Origin: Planctomycetota bacterium
GTDB lineage: Bacteria > Planctomycetota > PLA2 > JAEUHO01
DNA length: 32,434 nt
Assembly (NCBI GenBank): GCA_029259795.1
Contig: JAJDEM010000406.1
Location: forward strand, 1-32,434
Direction: 5' to 3'
Position numbers and translations under genes: made by a program. Shown here piece after piece: positions 1 to 7,761 of the stretch; position 1 is the first letter of the stretch, and the number at the start of each line of letters is the position of its first letter. The notes beneath the pieces were generated by a model, which saw only the letters and a program-made list of their open reading frames with translations, was not told the origin of the DNA and did not search any database.

Positions 1-1793
1 GAGGTCGGCCAGTTGGCGCGCCGCTGGTACTGAAACCCGTGCACGATGCGGCCGTGGCGCAGCGTCCAGTCATGCCAGCGGCTGTCCACCGAGTACTCCT
101 TGATCGCGAGCGATCCGTAGAAGTTCCGGTCTTGCGTGATCACCCGCGACAGGGGGCGGCGCATGATCCAACCACAGGCCCCAACCATGGCGACGAGGCC
201 CAGGCAGCCGACGATCGCGGCGGCCACCCATGCGTTGAGGCGCGGGCTCCCCCACCACGACGCAAAGGAGCGCCGCGCGAGGTGGCGGCGCAGCTCGACA
301 AGCACGAGCAGAGCCGCGGCGGGCACCCATAGCCAGCCCCGGGCGGAGTCGAACCACTCCTTGGTCGAAGCGCGGAGCGCCTCGCTCGGATCCTTGGGGA
401 GCCAGCGCTGATGGTCGAGCATCCCGTTCGCCACGTACATCACGGCGAGCAGCGTCAGGCAGGTCCCCGCGATCTGTGCCACGGCGCGCCAGGACACAGT
501 CGACGCCGGCTGCGCCTGCGCTCGTAGCGCCCGCCCAGCATTGCGAAACACCGCGGCCAAGACGACGGCGTAGACCGCCGCAAGCAGGATCGGGTACTCG
601 AAGAAGTCGGTGAAGACGTTCGGCGCCACGAGAGCGACGAGCAAGCCCCCGCACGCGCCGCCGAATGAAACGACGAGGAAGAAGAAGGTCAGCTGCTGCG
701 GGGCGGGCTTGCTGCGCGCGAGCTCGCCGTGGCAGCACATGCAGCCGACGAACAATGCGATGCCGTAGGCCAGGATCTGCTCGGCGATGTCTGCCTTCAC
801 GCCGGTGTTGAGCAGCGAGTACGCGCACCAGAGAGAGAGTGGCAGCAAGGTGAGAAAGACCGGTCGCGCATACCAACGCGCGTGATCGAACGTCAGGATG
901 AAGCTGAGCAGGTAGATGGCCAGCGGCGCAACCCAGAGAAACGGCACCACGGCGATGTCCAAGCACATCTGGTTGGTCGTCGCGAGCAACAAGGCCGAGC
1001 CCGCCGCGGAGAGCAGGAACCAGAGTGGGACCTCCCTCCACAAGCTGCGCGACGCCGGCACCGCAGCCGGGATCGCCTCCGGCGCGGCGTTGCCTGCAGC
1101 GAGCGCGTCGTCCGCAGGGTCGGCGAGGGCCGACTCGTCGGGCAGGCCCGCGGGGGGAACCGGCTCGGGCGTCGGCGGCTCGCCACCGACGGGCTCCGCC
1201 ACCGCTCCCTTGTAGAGGGTCCACGCGCAGGCCGCGGTAACCCAGACGAAGAGGCCAAAGCCCAGCGACCAGAGGAACGTCTGCTCGCGCAGCGTCCACT
1301 CACGCTCGACGTAGATCGGGTAGGTCACCAGCGCGAGTAGCGAGCCGACATTGCTCAACGCATAGAGCCGGTAGGGCGAGCGACCCGGGTGCAGGCGCGC
1401 AAACCACCCCTGCAAGAGCGGACCGGTCGAGGAGAGCAGCAGGTAGGGCACGCCGACACTCAGCGCCAGCACGAGCAGGATGCCCCCCACCGGCGCGTCC
1501 CCCCCCTCGGGCTTCAGGGCTTCGGACGGCGTGATGGGTAGGGCCAGCAGGGCCAGCAGCAGCAGCGCGCCATGCAGCAGCGCCTGACGCTTCGGGGTCA
1601 GCCGACTGACCAGGAGGTGCGCGTAGGCATACCCCCCCAGGAGCAGCACCTGGAAGAACAGCATGCACGTCGTCCACACGCCCGGCGTCGAGCCGAACCA
1701 CGGCAAGATGAACTTGCCGATGACCGGCTGCACCTGAAACAGCAGGAACGCGCTCAGGAAGACCGTGGCGCAGTAGAGGAGGATCCGGCCCAT
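1..1793 (-). CDS. Fused polytopic membrane / spermidine synthase-like protein (3' end cut by window edge)
   Basis: An open frame runs on the minus strand from ATG 1793 to the window edge (about 597 codons). The N-terminus (MGRILLYCATVFLSAFLLFQ, then QVQPVIGKFILPWFG and a WTTCMLFFQ segment) matches the membrane half of the family annotated as fused MFS/spermidine synthase. Many hydrophobic helices follow, broken by a Pro/Ala/Glu-rich loop near residues 200-245. The last visible residues (RNFYGSLAIKEY, then LRHGRIVHGFQY) are the start of the soluble SpeE-like domain, whose Rossmann core lies outside the window. True polyamine synthesis is not shown for most members, so the substrate is unknown. 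There is no Shine-Dalgarno sequence; a TAGAGT box sits 8 nt upstream of the ATG. The longer open frames at 70-1299 and 1300-1803 are out-of-frame shadows. Confidence 0.85.
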   Translation of the reverse strand, partial: MGRILLYCATVFLSAFLLFQVQPVIGKFILPWFGSTPGVWTTCMLFFQVLLLGGYAYAHLLVSRLTPKRQALLHGALLLLALLALPITPSEALKPEGGDAPVGGILLVLALSVGVPYLLLSSTGPLLQGWFARLHPGRSPYRLYALSNVGSLLALVTYPIYVEREWTLREQTFLWSLGFGLFVWVTAACAWTLYKGAVAEPVGGEPPTPEPVPPAGLPDESALADPADDALAAGNAAPEAIPAAVPASRSLWREVPLWFLLSAAGSALLLATTNQMCLDIAVVPFLWVAPLAIYLLSFILTFDHARWYARPVFLTLLPLSLWCAYSLLNTGVKADIAEQILAYGIALFVGCMCCHGELARSKPAPQQLTFFFLVVSFGGACGGLLVALVAPNVFTDFFEYPILLAAVYAVVLAAVFRNAGRALRAQAQPASTVSWRAVAQIAGTCLTLLAVMYVANGMLDHQRWLPKDPSEALRASTKEWFDSARGWLWVPAAALLVLVELRRHLARRSFASWWGSPRLNAWVAAAIVGCLGLVAMVGACGWIMRRPLSRVITQDRNFYGSLAIKEYSVDSRWHDWTLRHGRIVHGFQYQRRANWPT

Positions 1794-1801
1794 GGCGCGC
1801 C

Positions 1802-1807
1802 ACTCTA
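1802..1807 (-). promoter_or_regulatory. Putative -10 box (TAGAGT) of a leaderless transcript
   Basis: TAGAGT on the minus strand lies 8 nt before the ATG at 1793, which puts the transcription start at or next to the start codon. No Shine-Dalgarno sequence and no good -35 are visible. The call rests on the same arrangement recurring at other genes in this window. Confidence 0.4.
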
Positions 1808-1887
1808 CGCCCTGCAGGCGGCTCCGGCCCGCACCATTCCCCTCCGCCTGCGAGCCGGGAAATGGACCCTCCGGGAGGGCCGGACGA

Positions 1888-2496
1888 CTACGGGATCCGA
1901 AGGAAGACCTGCGTCCAGTACGGCCCGTTGACACCGCCGGTCTTCACGGCGATCCCGATGTGCGTGAACGTGGGCTCCAGCAGGTTCGCGCAGTGGGGTG
2001 CGGACAGCATCCAGCTGATGGCCCCGCACATGACGTCTTGGGCTGTCGCCTGACCGCGCGCGACATTCTCGCCCCACGCCGAGCGCGCCCCTGGCGCGAT
2101 GCCGCCCGCGCTGAGCCGCTCGTCGAGGCAGTCGGTCGGTGCAGCACACGCCCCGGGGCCGTCGTGTGTGATGTCCCCGACGGCCTCCTGGTGAACGGAG
2201 TGCGCCATGGCGACATCGGAGGCGGCGGGATGCCAGCGCAAGGCTGTCAGTCCGCGGCCCATCCGCTCGGCGTTGACCTGGGCGAACACTTCCTCGACGA
2301 GCGCGATCTCAGCCGCCGTCATCGTGCCTTGCGGGCCGGGAGGGGTCGAGCCCACGACCCCCGCGGCGCCCGCCGCCTGACAGCCACACCCCGCAGGCAC
2401 CGGCGCAGGGCTCGACCCGCCCCCGCAGGCCAGGTTCGGTACCAGGGCGAGCAGCAGGATCGCGAGGCCATGCAACGCGCTGCGTAGTCTGTCCAT
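1888..2496 (-). CDS. Exported lipoprotein with CAP/SCP (PR-1-like) domain
   Basis: This 202-residue protein starts at ATG 2496, chosen because GGGAG lies 5 nt upstream and the N-terminus then forms a lipoprotein signal peptide (MDRLRS, hydrophobic core, LAC lipobox with Cys24). Further upstream in-frame ATGs would bury this signal. After a Gly/Pro/Ala-rich linker, the CAP domain spans about residues 60-202, with the family hallmarks MAHSVHQ (His99), WGEN (Glu143), H168 and a closing YWTQVF. CAP domains are secreted four-helix sandwich domains of diverse and mostly unproven function in bacteria. The extra cysteines (118-169) may form disulfides. It lies alone on the minus strand between the membrane SpeE-like gene and the repeat-protein operon. 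Confidence 0.85.
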   Translation of the reverse strand: MDRLRSALHGLAILLLALVPNLACGGGSSPAPVPAGCGCQAAGAAGVVGSTPPGPQGTMTAAEIALVEEVFAQVNAERMGRGLTALRWHPAASDVAMAHSVHQEAVGDITHDGPGACAAPTDCLDERLSAGGIAPGARSAWGENVARGQATAQDVMCGAISWMLSAPHCANLLEPTFTHIGIAVKTGGVNGPYWTQVFLRIP

Positions 2497-2619
2497 CGGA
2501 ACTCCCGGGACACGCGGCCAAGCCATCATGGGCCGACCTCCCAGACGGCGCATGGCGAAAGTCGCAACCCTGGATGCGCGCTGGTCGTCCCGGACGAGTC
2601 AGGCGGTGCCACCGGCCTC

Positions 2620-3744
2620 TCAGGGACGCGCGGCCACGAGCGCGCGCAAGGCGAGCGACGTCGCGATCAGTGGATCATCTTCCTTCATGCTGGTGGCCGG
2701 ATTCGCGAAGTGGCCGTCCGAGGCCTGCGCGGCAGCCAGGGCCTGCACCAGCTCCGTCCGCCAGTCGTGGCCGGCGGGCGCGCTCGACACGGCACAGCGT
2801 GCGAAGACCTCGGCGCTTGCGGCGCGGTAGTAGAACACCGTCGCCGCAGCCCAGCCGCTCTCGACCAGTACGACAGGACCCGGCGTGCGATCGACTCGGT
2901 GCGCCGCCGCGAGGATGCGCGCCACACTCTGCACCTTGGGATCGTTGGTCGGAACGCCAAGCGCAAGCAGGGCCAGGACGCCGTCGGCGTTCGTCGTGCC
3001 GTAGGGCTCGAAGCCACCCTCCGCGCGCGGGCCCGCCTTGTTCTTGTCGGTGATGACGGGCGTGAAGAAGAAACCGAGCGTCGTCGCCGGATCGCTTCCA
3101 CGCACACGCACACGCTCGAGGAAATGTCGCGCGGCCCGCCGGCTTGCGCGCACGACGGCGCGTCGCGGATTGAGCGGCGCCAGCGCTTCGAGCACGTGGC
3201 GCGTCATCGAGAGATCGACATGCCCAGCCAGGGGCGGTCGGCGCACCTCGCCGCCCATGCCCCAGGCGCCGTAGGACGGGTCGCTCGGCGTCCAGCCGTT
3301 CGCGTCCCCGAGCTGCTGATCGAGAAGCCAGAGTGCCATGCGCTCGCGCAGCGCGGCGTCTTGTGGCGTGGGCCCTATCGCGCGCAGCGCCAGCGCCGTT
3401 GCGTAGCAGGGATAGTCCGCGAGGTCTTCGTCCGCGAGTCCGAGCGCCCCCGCGGGCGTGATGCGGCTGCGCAAGAACGCGAGGGCGCGCTCGACCGCAC
3501 CGGCGGGGCGACGGATGAGCGTCGTCGGAGCCTCGAGCAGCGCGTGGAGGACCAGGGGCGTGAGCGACTGACCGGACGCAAGCAGGCCGTAGGTCTCGCT
3601 ATGCCAGCCACCGTCCGCCGCCTGCTGGGACCAGAGCCACTCGGCAGCGCGCGCGATGCTGCGCTCCCGTTGCGAGCGCTCCGTGGGAGGGTTCCCGCAC
3701 GACGCCAGCAGCGCCAACCCAAGGAGCAGAAGGCCGGTCCGCAC
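2620..3744 (-). CDS. Lipoprotein with squalene-cyclase/prenyltransferase-like repeats
   Basis: This 374-residue protein starts with GTG at 3744, one nucleotide after the TAG of the gene at 3746-5071, so the two are almost certainly cotranscribed and translationally coupled. The N-terminus is a lipoprotein signal (MRTGLLLLGLALLASC, Cys16). The body is an alpha/alpha toroid built of helical repeats with QW-like signatures such as WLWSQQAADGGWHSE (about residues 37-51), WLLDQQLGDANGW and QASDGHF. Such domains occur in squalene cyclases and prenyltransferases but here lack the DxDD or metal-site motifs needed for catalysis. A binding or structural role at the cell envelope is therefore more likely than an enzyme. 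The partner and substrate are unknown. Confidence 0.75.
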   Translation of the reverse strand: MRTGLLLLGLALLASCGNPPTERSQRERSIARAAEWLWSQQAADGGWHSETYGLLASGQSLTPLVLHALLEAPTTLIRRPAGAVERALAFLRSRITPAGALGLADEDLADYPCYATALALRAIGPTPQDAALRERMALWLLDQQLGDANGWTPSDPSYGAWGMGGEVRRPPLAGHVDLSMTRHVLEALAPLNPRRAVVRASRRAARHFLERVRVRGSDPATTLGFFFTPVITDKNKAGPRAEGGFEPYGTTNADGVLALLALGVPTNDPKVQSVARILAAAHRVDRTPGPVVLVESGWAAATVFYYRAASAEVFARCAVSSAPAGHDWRTELVQALAAAQASDGHFANPATSMKEDDPLIATSLALRALVAARP

Positions 3745-3745
3745 G

Positions 3746-5071
3746 CTACTTCGTACGGCGCGGCACCTGGCGCTCGGCCGTGAGGGTCATCACGGCCAGC
3801 CCGGTGACGGCGGTGCGCCCGGTGATGCAATGGTGCCCGGACCACGAGCCGTCGCGGTTCTGGATCTTCTCGAGGCGCGAGCCCGTCCTCGCGATCCAGG
3901 AGGCCGCCTCCCGGGTGCCGAGCCGAGCGAAGGCGAGCGCGATGTTCGCGTAAGAGATGAACTCCTCGCCGCCGACGGAGCCGAAGCCCTTCATGACGCG
4001 CGGTTCACTCACCTTGGTCTGGATCTGCTTGATCTCCTGGGCGTAGCGCTTGCGCTGTGCCGGCGTCCGAGAGAGCTGCTCGATGCCTTGCGACAGGCTG
4101 TAGAGCACGATGCCGGCACCGCCCACGCTGATCGGCGCCAAGTCGGTACGCGACGGCCCGCCGCTCGGCGTTACCACCGGCGGCCGGCCACGCCGGCGGC
4201 GCGTCGGCGGCGGCGCGGGACGCGCCTTGCGCGCTTGCTCCTTGAGCTGACGGACGGTGAAGCGCTCCGCACGGTCGAGAACTTCGGCGCGCACGGGCAA
4301 GCCGCGCTGCTGCGCAAGCGCCAGTGCCTGCGAGGCGTAGGCCGTGCTGTGGATCGGCGCCCAACCGGCATCACCGTTCCAGCTGCCGTCCTTGCCTTGG
4401 CCGGCTTGGATCTTGCCGATGACCGTGAGCAGTGCGGCGTGGACCCGAGCGTTGCGCCGCTTGTCGGGCATGCTCCCGTCGACCTCGAGCAGCACGCGGG
4501 CGGCGAGGTATGTATCGGCGTAGCGTCCGATCTTCCCCTGGATCTGGGTGCCCTCCCTGCGCGTGATCGCGGGGCCGCTCTTCGGCCCGGCTTCCATCTC
4601 ACGGAGCAGGTACGAAACACCCCGCAGAAGCGGGCCCTGGAAGGTGCCGCGCGCGGGGCGACTGCCTGTGGCCAGGATGGCGAGCAGTGCGAAGGAGGTG
4701 TTGCCGACATCGCTCTTCTGCCAGTCCTTCATCTGGACGCTCGGCTTCTTCTTCTGCAGCGCGCCCTCCTGGCTCCAGCCGCCGTCGGCGTTCTGCGAGA
4801 TGATGAGCCACTTGATGCCCTTCTGGGCCGCCGCGGGAAGCGGCACATGGGCCCAGCCGGCGACCCTCGTCGGTGCCGCGGAGGTCGACTCGAGCTTGGG
4901 CTTCACGGGTCCCTTCGGCTTGACCGGTACCTCGGGCTTCGCAGGCACCTTCGGCGGCGCGCCCTCCTCGGCACGGACCGAGGGGACGAGCCAGCCGCTG
5001 CCCCCCAGGAGACAAACCGCAAGGAGGGCCGGCAGGGCGAGGCTCCGTCGACGTCGGGGCGTGTGCAGCAT
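3746..5071 (-). CDS. Exported squalene-cyclase/prenyltransferase-like repeat protein
   Basis: This 441-residue protein starts at ATG 5071, preceded by GGAGG at 5-nt spacing. The open frame extends much further upstream, but only this start gives an SD and a signal peptide (MLHTPRRRR, hydrophobic stretch, cleavage near VRA-EEG, residue 34). A Lys/Pro repeat linker (PxKP units, residues 39-60) follows, then the toroid domain with repeats at ISQNADGGWSQEG, GQGKDGSWNGDAGW and IQNRDGSWSGHHC. Between them lies a basic segment rich in Arg and Pro (PAPPPTRRRRGRPP). It is the first gene of a two-gene operon with the lipoprotein of the same fold. No catalytic motif of cyclases is visible; the function is unknown. 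Confidence 0.8.
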   Translation of the reverse strand: MLHTPRRRRSLALPALLAVCLLGGSGWLVPSVRAEEGAPPKVPAKPEVPVKPKGPVKPKLESTSAAPTRVAGWAHVPLPAAAQKGIKWLIISQNADGGWSQEGALQKKKPSVQMKDWQKSDVGNTSFALLAILATGSRPARGTFQGPLLRGVSYLLREMEAGPKSGPAITRREGTQIQGKIGRYADTYLAARVLLEVDGSMPDKRRNARVHAALLTVIGKIQAGQGKDGSWNGDAGWAPIHSTAYASQALALAQQRGLPVRAEVLDRAERFTVRQLKEQARKARPAPPPTRRRRGRPPVVTPSGGPSRTDLAPISVGGAGIVLYSLSQGIEQLSRTPAQRKRYAQEIKQIQTKVSEPRVMKGFGSVGGEEFISYANIALAFARLGTREAASWIARTGSRLEKIQNRDGSWSGHHCITGRTAVTGLAVMTLTAERQVPRRTK

Positions 5072-5333
5072 GGAAACCTCCAGGGGCAGCCGGCAAGGCC
5101 TCGCTCTAGGAACGCGAGGGAGGTCCTCCCGCCTCGCGCCCGGCGCCATCCTACGGCAGGCGCCCGGGACCAACGACCCCCGAGGCGGCTTAGGAACCCC
5201 GCAAGGTCGTCGCAGAACCAGACGCACCGCTCCCGCAGGCGGCGGGTTCCAAGGGCCGTGCGAGCAAGCGGGCCGCCCCGCGCGCGTTCGCGACCTACCC
5301 CCCAACTCCCAACACACCCCCCCGGAGCCTCCC

Positions 5334-5684
5334 ATGAAGCCCACTCTCTCCCTCCTCTGCGCGCTGTTGCTCGGCGTCGCGTTCGCCCTCCCCGCCCACG
5401 CCGGCGAGACGGACGGCGAAGGCCGCAAGGGCAAAGGCAAGCGCAAGCACGCCGGCAAGCTGTTCAAGAAGTTCGACAAGGACAAGAGCGGCTCGCTCAC
5501 AAGCGACGAAGTGCCGGCCAAGGCCTGGACCCGTCTCGTCAAGGCCGACGCGGACGGCGACGGCGCCGTGACCAAGGCCGAGATCGCTGCCAAGCGCAAG
5601 TCGTGCGGCGGCAAGAAGGGCGAGCGCAAGGGCCGTCGCAAGGGTCGCAAGGGCGGCAAGGGCGGCGCCGACGGCGACGCGTAG
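5334..5684 (+). CDS. Small exported protein with two EF-hand loops and basic tail
   Basis: A 116-residue protein starting at ATG 5334, with GGAG 7 nt upstream. It has a cleavable signal peptide (MKPTLSLLCALLLGVAFA, cleavage after AHA, residue 23). Two canonical 12-residue EF-hand loops follow: DKDKSGSLTSDE and DADGDGAVTKAE. Both keep the Asp/Ser ligands, the central Gly and the terminal Glu, so calcium binding is expected. The flanks are extremely Lys/Arg/Gly-rich (KGKGKRKHAGK before, GKKGERKGRRKGRKGGKGG after), giving a strongly basic periplasmic or extracellular protein that could also bind acidic polymers. It is monocistronic and ends in a strong terminator at 5721. Its role is unknown; calcium sensing or buffering is an inference. 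Confidence 0.85.
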   Translation: MKPTLSLLCALLLGVAFALPAHAGETDGEGRKGKGKRKHAGKLFKKFDKDKSGSLTSDEVPAKAWTRLVKADADGDGAVTKAEIAAKRKSCGGKKGERKGRRKGRKGGKGGADGDA

Positions 5685-5720
5685 CCCCGCGACCTGCCCC
5701 CATGCACCCGTGTCCCCCAA

Positions 5721-5752
5721 GGCGCACGCGACTCTGTCGCGTGCGCCGTTTT
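5721..5752 (+). terminator. Rho-independent terminator after the EF-hand gene
   Basis: An 11-bp perfect GC-rich stem (5721-5731 with 5737-5747) closes a 5-nt loop and is followed by GTTTTC. It sits between two convergent genes. The T-run is only on the plus-strand side, so it mainly serves the EF-hand gene. Confidence 0.85.
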
Positions 5753-5765
5753 CGTAGCGCGAACG

Positions 5766-7706
5766 CTACTTGGGCCGCTCGACCCACAAGCCGCGGAACG
5801 GGTGCAACCCCTGCACGTTGTGAACGCGCGGTCCGGGCGGCGTCGTGGGCTCCGCCTGCGTCCGAAAGCCGCGCACCCACGGCTGCACCAGGTCGCCGGT
5901 CTGATACCAATACAAGGGCGCGCACGGCGTGCCTTCGATCAGAAGGACCCGCTCCGCCTCGGCGAGGTGGCCCAGCCGCTTGGCCATGTCCGGCTCCGCG
6001 CGTGCCTTGGCGAGCAGCCCGTCGAAGGCTGCGTTCGACCACTGGCCCACATTGCCGGGATCGTCGGACTCGAAGAGTGCGAGGAAACTCAGCGGATCGG
6101 CGTAGTCGCCGATCCAGCCCATGCGCGCGACGGCGTAGTCTCCGGTGCGTCGCGCCTCGAGGTAGCGAGGCCAGGTCTCCCGGCGCAGCGAAACACGCAG
6201 TCCCAGCTTCTCCCGCCACGCGGCGGCTACGAACTCGGCGACGGCTCGATGCTGCTGATGCGCGTTGAACAGCAAGACGATTTCCGGCAGGCCCTTGCCC
6301 GCCGCATGGCCCGCGCTTGCCAACAACGCGCGCGCACGCTCCGGTGCGAACGGCAGCCCGGCCGACGGTCCGCCGTAGCCCGGTAGCGCAGCCGGTACGA
6401 GGGTCTCCGCCGGACGCCCGAAGCCGCGGAGCACCTTCCCCAGGAGGGCCTCACGGTCAATGGCCTGCGCCAGGGCGCGCCGGACCCGCGGATCGGTGAG
6501 GCCGGGGTGCTCACACTGGAAGAGGTAGTAGTAGACCGTCTGGGACTCGCACAGCCGGAAGGTGTCGGCCTTGCGCAAGGCGCGCACCATCTCGAACGGC
6601 CAGGACTGCGACCAGTCGAGCGCTCCCTCGACGAACTGCTGCAGACCGGCCTTTGGATCCTTGACCGTCATGACATCGATGCGCGCCTGCCGAATGGCCC
6701 CGGCGTTCCAATACTTCGGGTTCGCCTCCAGCCGCACGCCCGGCGTGCGCGACGCGCGGAACTCGACCGGCTTGTAGGGACCATTCACGACGACATCGGA
6801 AGCCTCCCACCACCGCGTCTTCCTCGCCGCCTTGGTTGGGCGGGTCGTCGGCGGGCGCGGTGGCGCGGCGTACACCTCCGGCGGCACCGGCGCTGCGCAC
6901 GGCATGGCGAGGAACTGCAGCAGGAACGGCTCGGGCTCTTCGAGCTCGATGCGCAAGACACGCTCGCTGACGGGGATGATGCCGCGCGTCACGCCGAACG
7001 CCGTCTTGGCCGCGGAGGCGCTCTGCCGCAAGCGCTGCGCCGCTGCCGTCAGGCTCGTGGCCAGCGTCTCGAGATCACGTGCCGACCACTGCGCGCGTCG
7101 GCCCAGCCATGCTTCGCGCGCCAGCGGCTCAGTCGCCGTCGCGAGGGCATCCGGCAGCGCGGAGGACCAGGGCCACGCACGCCAGGTCGCGCGATCCACC
7201 CCCTTCGGGTGGGCCGTAGCAAACGCCCGCAGGTGCTGCACGAACGAGCGGTCGTGCAGGGTGCGGGCGATGGCCTCGGCGGCATGGCCATGGGCGTTGT
7301 AGGCACGCACGCCCGCGATGCTGTGAAGGATGAACGCCCAAGCGGAGTCCAGGGCGGGGTGCAGGCTGCGCCGGAAACTCCGGGCAAAGTCGGTCGCCGT
7401 GACCGGGCGGCCATCGCTCCAGCGCGCCTCCTCGCGGAGGGTGAATGTCCAGTGAAGCCGGTCCGCGGAGACCGTCCACGAGGCGGCGACCCCGGGTGCC
7501 GGCCGCAGCGTCTCGGGGTCGATGAACGTGAGCCCCTCGAAGCACGCCTCTGCGACCTGGAGCTCCATGGAGCCGGTCGCCTCGTGCGGGTCGAGGGTAC
7601 GGACCCGACCGTCGATGCCGATGCGGAGCGGGGCCTCCTCCGCAGCGCTGCACGGCCGCCCAAGGGCGACAACGGCGAGCAGCAGGGCGGCAATCCGCAT
7701 CGACAT
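5766..7706 (-). CDS. ABC transporter substrate-binding protein, family 5 (oligopeptide OppA-like)
   Basis: This 646-residue exported protein starts at ATG 7706, with GGAGG 9 nt upstream; an ATG two codons later (7700) is an alternative. A signal peptide (MSMRIAALLLAVVALG, cleavage near SAA) precedes a typical family-5 solute-binding domain. Its landmarks are LRIGIDGRVRTLDPHEATG, PGVAASWTVSADRLHWTFTL with ARWSDGRPVTATDF, and RRALAQAIDREALLGKVLRG. It is about 100 residues longer than usual E. coli OppA. An insertion after HSIAGVRAYN (about residues 150-240) looks helical and linker-like and accounts for the excess. No permease or ATPase gene is adjacent, so it is an orphan binding protein. Peptides are the usual ligands; the actual substrate is not readable from sequence. 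Confidence 0.9.
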   Translation of the reverse strand: MSMRIAALLLAVVALGRPCSAAEEAPLRIGIDGRVRTLDPHEATGSMELQVAEACFEGLTFIDPETLRPAPGVAASWTVSADRLHWTFTLREEARWSDGRPVTATDFARSFRRSLHPALDSAWAFILHSIAGVRAYNAHGHAAEAIARTLHDRSFVQHLRAFATAHPKGVDRATWRAWPWSSALPDALATATEPLAREAWLGRRAQWSARDLETLATSLTAAAQRLRQSASAAKTAFGVTRGIIPVSERVLRIELEEPEPFLLQFLAMPCAAPVPPEVYAAPPRPPTTRPTKAARKTRWWEASDVVVNGPYKPVEFRASRTPGVRLEANPKYWNAGAIRQARIDVMTVKDPKAGLQQFVEGALDWSQSWPFEMVRALRKADTFRLCESQTVYYYLFQCEHPGLTDPRVRRALAQAIDREALLGKVLRGFGRPAETLVPAALPGYGGPSAGLPFAPERARALLASAGHAAGKGLPEIVLLFNAHQQHRAVAEFVAAAWREKLGLRVSLRRETWPRYLEARRTGDYAVARMGWIGDYADPLSFLALFESDDPGNVGQWSNAAFDGLLAKARAEPDMAKRLGHLAEAERVLLIEGTPCAPLYWYQTGDLVQPWVRGFRTQAEPTTPPGPRVHNVQGLHPFRGLWVERPK

Positions 7707-7747
7707 CGCAACGGTCCTCCCCGGGTTCGCGTGGCGACCCGGAACGC

Positions 7748-7753
7748 TATACT
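7748..7753 (+). promoter_or_regulatory. Putative -10 box (TATACT) for the ArsC/Spx-like gene
   Basis: TATACT lies 8 nt before the ATG at 7762 in the 55-nt divergent gap with the oppA-like gene. It is the best match to TATAAT in the window. The expected start of transcription is at or just before the ATG (leaderless). The context GCTATACTCCG recurs nearly exactly before the desaturase (GCTAAACTCCG at 8182-8192). Confidence 0.55.
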
Positions 7754-7761
7754 CCGCGCCC

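Noticed and set aside
70-1803. Minus-strand ORFs at 70-1299 and 1300-1803
   Set aside because: Arg/Ala/Gly-rich translations in the wrong frame. The membrane SpeE-like frame covers the same DNA and has family motifs throughout.
1864-1881. Hairpin after the CAP-domain gene as terminator
   Set aside because: Only about 5 bp pair well and the following minus-strand sequence is a weak ATTTCC rather than a T-run.
3656-6268. Long plus-strand ORF opposite the repeat proteins and through the EF-hand gene
   Set aside because: GC-rich shadow frame with low-complexity Arg/Pro translation and no domain. It crosses a terminator and several genes.
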